This document shows positions 1 to 3,680 of a stretch of 5,363 bases of DNA, in pieces. Location of the stretch: assembly GCA_002763335.1 (NCBI GenBank), contig PEYS01000093.1, positions 1-5,363 of the forward strand, given 5' to 3'. The notes beneath the pieces are model-generated. The model was not told where the DNA came from, made no database searches, and was given only the letters and a program-made list of their open reading frames with translations. A program made the position numbers and the translations under genes. Source of the stretch: Candidatus Woesearchaeota archaeon CG08_land_8_20_14_0_20_47_9. Its GTDB lineage: Archaea; Nanobdellota; Nanobdellia; Woesearchaeales; CG1-02-47-18. Position 1 is the first letter of the stretch. Every line of letters starts with the position of its first letter.

Positions 1-5
1 GGTAG

Positions 6-23
6 CTCGCCCTTTAGGGCGAG
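6..23. repeat. Short GC-rich hairpin (CTCGCCC / GGGCGAG)
   Basis: A perfect 7-bp inverted repeat, CTCGCCC at 6-12 and GGGCGAG at 17-23, closes a four-base TTTA loop. The same CTCGCCC/GGGCGAG pair forms part of the stem of the larger palindrome at 3411-3476, so the word recurs in this window's hairpins. It may be the end of a larger element cut by the window edge, or a small terminator stem for a gene to the left. Its function is not visible from this sequence alone. Confidence 0.6.
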
Positions 24-35
24 AACTTTTGAGTC

Positions 36-113
36 CGAAAATCTGCGTTTCGAAGCGAGGGGCGTAAAGCCCCGACTTTTAAGTCGGGGATAGCCCCGAT
101 CAGCAGATTTTCG
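36..113. repeat. Long nested palindrome at the 3' end of the minus-strand microprotein gene
   Basis: Outer arms CGAAAATCTGC (36-46) and GCAGATTTTCG (103-113) are a perfect 11-bp inverted repeat. Inside, CCCCGACTT (70-78) and AAGTCGGGG (81-89) form a 9-bp stem with a 2-base centre, competing with GGGGC (59-63)/GCCCC (69-73). The left arm is A-rich and the right arm T-rich, so either strand would give a stem ending in a U-run. The right arm overlaps the last codons of the microprotein at 100-252. The likely role is a transcript end for that gene, possibly for both directions. It shares its architecture, not its arm sequence, with the palindromes at 783-841, 2645-2756 and 3411-3476. Confidence 0.75.
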
Positions 114-252
114 TTACACTCACAAACAGACCGCTGGCAACACCCTCTACTAAAAAGAGGTGGATAATGCGCCAAACAATTATAAGGCCGTATATTAAGA
201 AGTAAACAATAATTGTCTTAATGAAAATATTGGGTTTCAGGTTAGTTTTCAT
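100..252 (-). CDS. Putative 50-residue single-pass membrane microprotein
   Basis: The reading frame runs from ATG (252-250) to TGA (102-100). Residues 1-12 are polar and basic (MKTNLKPNIFIK). Residues about 13-27 (TIIVYFLIYGLIIVW) form a strong hydrophobic segment, followed by RIIH and a second moderately hydrophobic stretch at 32-46 (LFLVEGVASGLFVSV), ending TKIC. This suggests one transmembrane helix plus a membrane-lying segment, or a two-helix hairpin. A TATA-like box at 277-285 and a GGAGTGATT Shine-Dalgarno-like site at 261-269 precede the start. The stop lies inside the palindrome at 36-113, which may end the transcript. I do not recognise the family. It could be chance, but the start signals, membrane profile and fitting terminator together argue for a real gene. 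Confidence 0.55.
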   Translation of the reverse strand: MKTNLKPNIFIKTIIVYFLIYGLIIVWRIIHLFLVEGVASGLFVSVTKIC

Positions 253-260
253 CTATGATC

Positions 261-285
261 AATCACTCCTATTTACTTATATTTA
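261..285 (-). promoter_or_regulatory. Minus-strand TATA box and Shine-Dalgarno-like site for the microprotein
   Basis: On the minus strand TAAATATAA (285-277) is a good archaeal TATA box, centred about 29 bp before the ATG at 252. GGAGTGATT (269-261), close to the GGAGGTGATC anti-16S consensus, lies 8 nt before the ATG. Normal TATA-to-start spacing would place transcription initiation near 256, which would leave this site out of the mRNA. So either initiation is further upstream or the message is nearly leaderless and the match is fortuitous. Confidence 0.4.
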
Positions 286-297
286 GGCTGTGGGGCA

Positions 298-345
298 GAA
301 TATGAATAGCATAAGTAGTTTCAGAAATCTAGATACTTCATATTC
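298..345. promoter_or_regulatory. Perfect 9-bp inverted repeat in the divergent promoter region
   Basis: GAATATGAA (298-306) and TTCATATTC (337-345) are perfect inverted repeats separated by 30 bp. The right half lies immediately upstream of the plus-strand BRE/TATA at 346-360, and the left half is about 12 bp from the minus-strand TATA box. The position suits two half-sites for a regulator acting on both divergent genes. The 253-398 interval is AT-rich, so a chance match is possible. Confidence 0.3.
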
Positions 346-360
346 CGAAAGCTTTAAATA
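346..360 (+). promoter_or_regulatory. Archaeal promoter (BRE + TATA) for the 399-691 genes
   Basis: CGAAAG (346-351), a purine-rich BRE-like element, directly precedes a TATA box TTTAAATA (353-360). The expected start of transcription is near 380-385, giving a leader of about 15-20 nt that would include the strong Shine-Dalgarno site at 388-395. The same CGAAAG block precedes the TATA box of the metallopeptidase promoter on the other strand. Confidence 0.6.
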
Positions 361-366
361 CTAAAA

Positions 367-386
367 TCACTACTTTTTAATAGTGA
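367..386. promoter_or_regulatory. TCACTA / TAGTGA dyad at the predicted transcription start
   Basis: TCACTA (367-372) and TAGTGA (381-386) are perfect 6-bp inverted repeats with 8 bp between, lying where transcription from the TATA box at 353-360 should begin. Archaeal repressors often bind dyads overlapping the start site, so this could be an operator for the small genes downstream. ATCAC (366-370) can also pair with GTGAT (390-394) in the Shine-Dalgarno region if a longer transcript is made. Confidence 0.3.
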
Positions 387-387
387 A

Positions 388-395
388 AGGTGATC
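388..395 (+). promoter_or_regulatory. Strong Shine-Dalgarno site for the 399-497 gene
   Basis: AGGTGATC matches eight consecutive bases of the GGAGGTGATC complement of archaeal 16S rRNA 3' ends. It ends three bases before the ATG at 399-401. This is the best ribosome binding site in the window and the main reason to accept the very short reading frame downstream. Confidence 0.6.
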
Positions 396-398
396 TGT

Positions 399-497
399 AT
401 GCTTGATAATATCATAGAGCAGCGGGATAACAAGGAGCTTAGGAAGAAGGGAGAGGCTGCTGAAGAGGCAACCAGGCTTATAAGCAGAGGGCTTTGA
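399..497 (+). CDS. Small charged protein of unknown function (32 aa)
   Basis: ATG at 399 reads to TGA at 495-497. The product begins MLDNIIEQRDNKELRKKGE and ends TRLISRGL. It is highly charged (E/K/R-rich), has no membrane segment, and should form one amphipathic helix. Support comes from the promoter at 346-360 and the near-perfect Shine-Dalgarno site. A second small gene starts 29 bp after the stop, so the two probably form one transcript. The GGG at 489-491 offers an alternative end: reading one base fewer there would continue as RGFDVGGV to a TAA at 511-513, so the annotated end may be natural or the result of a one-base change. I do not recognise the family. A small regulator, antitoxin or leader peptide are all possible. 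Confidence 0.5.
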   Translation: MLDNIIEQRDNKELRKKGEAAEEATRLISRGL

Positions 498-526
498 TGT
501 AGGCGGTGTTTAAAGAGGGATAAGGA

Positions 527-691
527 ATGTCAGACGAGCTTTATGATGATGAGGAGTTTGATGTCCTCACTGAGATAAAGCAGAAGAGACAGCTAAAACT
601 AAAGCAGAGGGAGTTTATAAAGGAGCTGAGCAAGAAGAGGCTCTCAAAGCATGAGATGGACGAGCTTCTTGGCGGAGTAGAGGCGTTATAG
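527..691 (+). CDS. Small acidic/basic helical protein of unknown function (54 aa)
   Basis: ATG at 527 reads to TAG at 689-691. A purine-rich site GAGGGA (515-520) lies 6 nt before the start. The N-terminus is strongly acidic (SDELYDDEEFD), the middle is rich in Lys, Arg and Gln (residues 17-41, e.g. IKQKRQLKLKQREF) and should be a long helix, and the C-terminus is SKHEMDELLGGVEAL. There is no signal peptide or membrane segment, so it should be cytoplasmic. The split acidic head and basic helix would suit a nucleic-acid or ribosome-associated peptide, but that is inference. It follows the 32-residue gene in the same direction and is ended by the hairpin at 702-743, 10 bp after the stop. Family not recognised. 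Confidence 0.6.
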   Translation: MSDELYDDEEFDVLTEIKQKRQLKLKQREFIKELSKKRLSKHEMDELLGGVEAL

Positions 692-701
692 TAAGGATTA
701 T

Positions 702-743
702 GTGGGCTTTGAATAAACCCTACAGGGGTTATTCAAAGCCCAC
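702..743 (+). terminator. Perfect 15-bp stem hairpin after the small-gene pair
   Basis: GTGGGCTTTGAATAA (702-716) pairs perfectly with TTATTCAAAGCCCAC (729-743). The stem can extend by CCC (718-720)/GGG (726-728) past one unpaired A, leaving a loop of about five bases. It begins 10 bp after the stop at 691, which suits a transcript end for 399-691, although no U-run follows directly (CTAATTTA). Its core word CTTTGAATA recurs in the next palindrome at 783-841. Confidence 0.65.
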
Positions 744-782
744 TAATTTAGGTGGTGTCGGTTTTTGACGATATTTGGCGCC

Positions 783-841
783 AGAAAACTTTGAATACCG
801 AGGCGAGCCATGAGCGAAGCCGAGTGTATTCAAAGTTTTCT
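783..841. repeat. Long palindrome with 16-bp perfect arms
   Basis: AGAAAACTTTGAATAC (783-798) and GTATTCAAAGTTTTCT (826-841) are perfect inverted repeats around a 27-base GC-rich centre containing CGAGGCGAGC, ATGAGCG and AAGCCGAG. The right arm ends in TTTTCT and the left arm begins AGAAAA, so both strands end in a U-rich tail. AGTTTTC (834-840) can also pair with GAAAACT (847-853) just downstream, giving an alternative smaller hairpin that would run into the TATA box of the next gene. It lies between the small genes and the membrane glycosyltransferase-like gene and probably insulates the two. Confidence 0.75.
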
Positions 842-851
842 CTACTGAAAA

Positions 852-860
852 CTATTTATA
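852..860 (+). promoter_or_regulatory. TATA box for the 891-2618 gene
   Basis: CTATTTATA, preceded by CTGAAAA, is a plausible archaeal BRE/TATA element. Transcription would begin near 878-886, giving a leader of only about 5-13 nt before the TTG at 891. That would account for the lack of a good Shine-Dalgarno site before this start. Confidence 0.45.
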
Positions 861-895
861 CCCAAGCAGAATAACCCCCAGCATAGTTGCTTGGG
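861..895. promoter_or_regulatory. Inverted repeat covering the TTG start of the membrane protein gene
   Basis: CCCAAGCA (861-868) and TGCTTGGG (888-895) are perfect 8-bp inverted repeats, and the second arm contains the TTG start codon at 891-893. CCCCC (874-878) can compete for the G-run at 893-898. If transcription reads in from upstream, the start would be buried in a stem. If it begins at the predicted site near 881, the left arm is absent and the start is free. Such an arrangement could silence read-through messages, but this is inference. Confidence 0.35.
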
Positions 896-2618
896 GGGGA
901 TATTTATAAAGCAGAATACGCTTATTGACTATGCTGCAGCTATAGTAGTGTTCTCGCTCCTGCTCTGGGCAGGATGCTCCAACCTATGGGGTGCAAGGAT
1001 TAAACATGCCTATCCTGAGGGCTATCTTGCATCTGACGCATTCCAGCAGCAGGTCAGGGCAGAATACATCAAGGATGCAGGCAACTACAATCATGAGCCT
1101 CCATACACATCCCAAGGATATGAGGATGTTGTTGGCAGCTATCCTCCTGTAATGCACATTCTAGGAGCTGCCCTCTCCATGCTCTCAGGCCTTGAGGTGT
1201 ATGACGGGGCATACCTGCTTGTCTTCCTCCTCGCATGCCTCTCAGCAATAACAACCTACCTGATTATAAGGGAATTCTCAAGGCAGGTTGCACTCCTCTC
1301 AATACCCTTATCAGCCCTGGTCTTCTCAAAGAGCATCTACCTTGCATTTGCATGGGGGCACTGGTCAGCCCTGACAGCCCTAGCGTTCCTGCTCCTCTTC
1401 TGCTGGACAATTGTCAGGATAAGGCTAAAGGGAATGCATATAATTCTCGCAATAGCACTTATTGGCCTTACACTCACACACACCTCTGAGATGATATTTG
1501 CTGTGCTATTCCTCGTACTGTGGCTTGCAGCAGACCTTGCGATACGATACTTACATATGGCTCAAGCCAAACATAAGGCATCTCACCCCTCACCTATGTC
1601 CTCTTACCTCTCAGGACTCATAAGGCGCCTGGGCATATCAGCAATTATCATAATCGTGGCTAGTTCGTATTTCCTGGCCATGTTCTACCAAGTCTGGATG
1701 AAGGCCCAGCCGTATCAGTTCGGGGCAATGCCTACATGGCCTAATAACCCTGCCTTTTATGTTGCTGACTTTGGCTGGCTGCTGGGAATAATAATGGTGA
1801 TAGGGGCGATTGTCAGCATAGTTCTCCTGCTGTCAAAGGCCACTAAACCAGGAAAGAGGGCTGTAATCATTATAGCCTGGGGCATGCTCCTCCTCGGCTT
1901 TACAAACTACCTTGGTTTTAGGGTCAGGGCATTCCAGCTCAGGTTCTTCTGGCCATACCTCCTGGCGCCATTCCTTGGTATTGGGCTTTATATCATAATA
2001 AAGACACTTTTAAGGCGGGTCAGTATCATTAAGGCTGCAGTTATCTCTGCCTTGCTCCTGGCAATGACTCTGAACATCATAAGCATACCAGCAATAGGTA
2101 TGCCTCACTATGATAAGATGACTGGAAGCATCATGGATCAATACCACTGGGATGCCCTTGTCTGGATGTCCAAGAACACTGAAGAGGATGCAGAGATATA
2201 CTTCTTCTACGGCGACCTTTATGACCAGGATGCAGTCCTTAGAAACTCAAAGCGCAATCACGTGCTCCTAAAGCCCTATGACTTTGTTGCAGCAATACAG
2301 AACAGGACAATTAAGCGTACTTACGATACTGAACAGCCAGGCCAGGGATTTTACTACTACAAGATCTCCACCTTTAAGTTCGGGCTTCACCCTAACAAGC
2401 CAGAGGGCCAGATGGATATATGCAGTTTTGGTTACCTTGTTTTTGACACCCAGCCAGGAAGGGAGCAAAGCATACCTCTAATACAATACAACCTGCTTTT
2501 AAGGCAGAAGCTGCTCGAGAAAACGTGGATAGAGGAGGTCTTCTCAAACAGGGTTGTAAGCATTTTAAAGAACAGTAAGCCAGGTGATGATTGTATTGAG
2601 ACTCAGACATTTGAATAA
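891..2618 (+). CDS. Multi-spanning membrane protein, GT-C glycosyltransferase type
   Basis: A 575-residue integral membrane protein. About ten hydrophobic segments are visible, e.g. residues 14-30, 105-126, 134-152, 158-175, 183-193, 200-218, 249-266, 295-314, 323-338, 355-371 and 380-402, followed by a soluble C-terminal part (about 403-575). Features typical of the GT-C fold are an acidic residue in the first outer loop (LASDAF, D49), SYPPVMHIL before the second helix (YPP at 84-86), AWGHWS (154-159), HTSE (197-200) and RFFWPY (351-356). The likely role is transfer of sugar from a lipid-linked donor on the outer face of the membrane, as in ArnT/PMT/AglB relatives, but family and substrate are unclear. 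The start is TTG at 891: no in-frame ATG precedes it, and the next candidate (GTG at 948) would cut the first helix. The palindrome at 2645 follows. Confidence 0.7.
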   Translation: MGGIFIKQNTLIDYAAAIVVFSLLLWAGCSNLWGARIKHAYPEGYLASDAFQQQVRAEYIKDAGNYNHEPPYTSQGYEDVVGSYPPVMHILGAALSMLSGLEVYDGAYLLVFLLACLSAITTYLIIREFSRQVALLSIPLSALVFSKSIYLAFAWGHWSALTALAFLLLFCWTIVRIRLKGMHIILAIALIGLTLTHTSEMIFAVLFLVLWLAADLAIRYLHMAQAKHKASHPSPMSSYLSGLIRRLGISAIIIIVASSYFLAMFYQVWMKAQPYQFGAMPTWPNNPAFYVADFGWLLGIIMVIGAIVSIVLLLSKATKPGKRAVIIIAWGMLLLGFTNYLGFRVRAFQLRFFWPYLLAPFLGIGLYIIIKTLLRRVSIIKAAVISALLLAMTLNIISIPAIGMPHYDKMTGSIMDQYHWDALVWMSKNTEEDAEIYFFYGDLYDQDAVLRNSKRNHVLLKPYDFVAAIQNRTIKRTYDTEQPGQGFYYYKISTFKFGLHPNKPEGQMDICSFGYLVFDTQPGREQSIPLIQYNLLLRQKLLEKTWIEEVFSNRVVSILKNSKPGDDCIETQTFE

Positions 2619-2644
2619 GCGGAAGCAATTTAGCAATCTGGTCG

Positions 2645-2756
2645 AAGAAAAATCCAGCCATGGCGCAGGCTCGGCGGTAAACTCGCGAGGGTGCCGAGTA
2701 GGACATTTTGCGTAGCAAAATGGCCGTCTGCCGCCATGGATGGCTGGATTTTTCTT
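2645..2756. repeat. Large branched palindrome between two membrane-protein genes
   Basis: AAGAAAAATCCAGCCAT (2645-2661) and ATGGCTGGATTTTTCTT (2740-2756) form a perfect 17-bp stem. In an alternative register the stem extends through CCATGGC (2658-2664)/GCCATGG (2733-2739) and GCAG (2665-2668)/CTGC (2728-2731), bulging ATGG at 2740-2743. Inside are two further hairpins: CTCGGC (2670-2675)/GCCGAG (2693-2698), enclosing the palindrome CTCGCGAG (2682-2689), and CATTTTGC (2704-2711)/GCAAAATG (2715-2722) with a three-base loop. The fold is a three-way junction. The terminal ATTTTTCTT and mirrored AAGAAAAAT suit transcript ends in both directions. No gene is seen in 2619-2788. Confidence 0.75.
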
Positions 2757-2758
2757 AG

Positions 2759-2768
2759 CTTAATAATT
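2759..2768 (+). promoter_or_regulatory. Possible TATA box for the 2789-3250 gene
   Basis: CTTAATAATT, two bases after the palindrome, is AT-rich and centred about 25 bp before the ATG at 2789. It could therefore drive a nearly leaderless message. An AGGT at 2777-2780 is a weak Shine-Dalgarno candidate. If this promoter is real, the gene is not cotranscribed with the upstream membrane protein. Confidence 0.3.
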
Positions 2769-2788
2769 CAGAAATCAGGTTAATAAAA

Positions 2789-3250
2789 ATGAAAATGAAG
2801 AAGCACAGGTCAGCTAAGAAGGCAGGGAGGCATAAAGGCGGGTCTGCAAAGCAAATGACATCTGAAAATCATTTAAAGAAGAGGCATTTAAAACACAGCA
2901 AGCCCTCAACCAAGGATGAGCTAATAAGCCTGGCAGCCTCACTCATCATATTTATCATAATCCTAAAGCTAGTATTTTACAACGAGGCATTTATGGTAAC
3001 AGCGAGGCTTGCAGCATCAATCTTCTGGATGTTCACCCTGCCTGGATATGCGGTCATGCTATACTGGCGGCAACGCCTGGACTTTCTGACAAGGCTTGTG
3101 ATAGGTACAGTTCTGGGGGCGTGCATATTCGGTGTTGCTGCTTACTACCTTGGCATCGTAGGGCTGCAGCTTGGAAGAAGCATATTTGTAGTGCCGGCTG
3201 TTGTGATGGGTGTTGGGGTTTGGGTGGGTTGTTCAATAAACATTAAGTAA
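2789..3250 (+). CDS. Small four-helix membrane protein, DUF1616-like in pattern
   Basis: A 153-residue protein. Residues 1-42 are very basic (MKMKKHRSAKKAGRHKGG...), rich in Lys, Arg and His, and probably face the cytoplasm. Four hydrophobic segments follow: about 45-64, 69-91, 102-124 and 130-149. The linked pattern LPGYAVMLYW (84-93), a charged turn RQRLDFLTR (94-102) and a Gly-rich helix ending YYLGIVG (119-125) resembles the membrane part of DUF1616-type archaeal proteins. That match is from memory, and function is not established even for the family. A second in-frame ATG at 2795 is also possible. The charged turn and its flanks are duplicated as a degenerate fragment at 3594-3680, showing that a paralogue once lay downstream. 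The palindrome at 2645-2756 separates it from the GT-C gene, and it may share a cell-surface role with that gene. Confidence 0.65.
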   Translation: MKMKKHRSAKKAGRHKGGSAKQMTSENHLKKRHLKHSKPSTKDELISLAASLIIFIIILKLVFYNEAFMVTARLAASIFWMFTLPGYAVMLYWRQRLDFLTRLVIGTVLGACIFGVAAYYLGIVGLQLGRSIFVVPAVVMGVGVWVGCSINIK

Positions 3251-3296
3251 AAAAAATTCGCCTGATCGGGGCAAAATTGAGTAACAGAAGTTGTTG

Positions 3297-3410
3297 TTAT
3301 AGCAGATACGCTTCAATCAATCCTCTCAGCGATTCGTAATAATCCCTAAAAACAAAAGTCCAATCTGTGCTTTCTTTCGGAATATCTTTTGATCTGCTAT
3401 TGATAAAGTC
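3297..3410 (-). pseudogene. Remnant of a HEPN-like protein gene (C-terminal part lost)
   Basis: On the minus strand 37 codons before the TAA at 3299-3297 read as a convincing protein fragment: DFINSRSKDIPKES, then DWTFVFRDYYESLRGLIEA and YLL. An aromatic-rich WTFVFRDYYE followed by LRxLIEAxLL is the helix pattern I associate with HEPN-type archaeal proteins that are often encoded beside nucleotidyltransferases. That link is by pattern only. There is no good start codon. Upstream the frame runs straight into the palindrome at 3411-3476, and downstream it stops at the point where the family helix would continue. It thus appears cut at both ends, either by insertion of the palindrome or by rearrangement. 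It is unlikely to be expressed as a functional protein. Confidence 0.45.
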
Positions 3411-3477
3411 AAAAGCTCGCCCGCACAAAGCAAGCGGGGGGCATGCTCGATTGCCTTGCTCGGCGGGCGAGCTTTTT
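3411..3477. terminator. Terminator-like palindrome with 14-bp GC-rich stem and T-run
   Basis: AAAAGCTCGCCCGC (3411-3424) and GCGGGCGAGCTTTT (3463-3476) pair perfectly, and a fifth T follows. Inside, AGCAAG (3429-3434) pairs with CTTGCT (3455-3460), and GCATGC sits near the middle. With a GC-rich stem followed by TTTTT on the plus strand and mirrored on the minus strand, this is the most classical bidirectional intrinsic-terminator shape in the window. No intact gene ends next to it: the membrane-protein gene stops 160 bp upstream and the metallopeptidase 200 bp downstream on the other strand. It therefore sits where the two convergent units meet. Confidence 0.6.
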
Positions 3478-3483
3478 GCAGCA

Positions 3484-3517
3484 GGGCTTGTTTTGACTCC
3501 TGCCGTAAGGCAAGCCC
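3484..3517. repeat. Secondary hairpin GGGCTTG / CAAGCCC
   Basis: GGGCTTG (3484-3490) and CAAGCCC (3511-3517) form a perfect 7-bp inverted repeat. A smaller stem TGCC (3501-3504)/GGCA (3509-3512) overlaps its right arm, so the two folds are partly exclusive. It follows the terminator-like palindrome by 7 bp. The remaining stretch 3518-3593 shows no gene I can support. A plus-strand frame is open there, but it runs through both hairpins and is not convincing. Confidence 0.4.
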
Positions 3518-3593
3518 AAACGCTTTGTTTTCTTGTGGCCGAATGGAACCGGCGTGTTTACAGTGAACACATTAGTGGAATGACTGCATTTAA

Positions 3594-3680
3594 AGGTTTT
3601 GGTTTAAAACAAAAAATGCAGTAAGGCTGTACTGGCGTAAGCGTCTTGACTTCCTGACAAGAATCATCACAATAGTCTAG
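3594..3680 (+). pseudogene. Fragment of a paralogue of the 2789-3250 membrane protein
   Basis: Codons 3618-3662 read AVRLYWRKRLDFLTR, against AVMLYWRQRLDFLTR at residues 88-102 of the upstream membrane protein: 13 of 15 residues are identical. The DNA matches at 34 of 45 positions, and most differences are at third codon positions. Upstream, in the same frame, RFWFKTKN faintly recalls FWMFTLPGY. A stop (TAA) lies at 3591-3593 and the frame ends at TAG (3678-3680). The fragment lacks a start, the basic N-terminus and the last two helices. Silent-site divergence shows it derives from a paralogue that was under protein-level selection and was later cut down, not from a recent copy. Its end overlaps the stop of the opposite-strand metallopeptidase gene. 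Confidence 0.7.

Noticed and set aside
302..364. A 20-codon plus-strand frame starting ATGAATAGC
   Set aside because: It overlaps the promoter and the 9-bp inverted repeat, has no Shine-Dalgarno site, and its product is not distinctive.
93..3272. GCCCCGATCAG (93-103) and its complement CTGATCGGGGC (3262-3272)
   Set aside because: An 11-base match between distant sites on opposite strands is expected by chance a few times in a window of this size, and the flanks do not match, so it is not evidence of a repeat family or recombination site.
3367..3624. Open plus-strand frame of 85 codons ending in EWNRRVYSEHISGMTAFKGF
   Set aside because: It runs through two inverted repeats (3411-3477 and 3484-3517), lies antisense to the HEPN-like remnant, has no promoter or Shine-Dalgarno site, and its composition is not protein-like over the palindrome. 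The last 30 codons might be another gene remnant, but I cannot support that.
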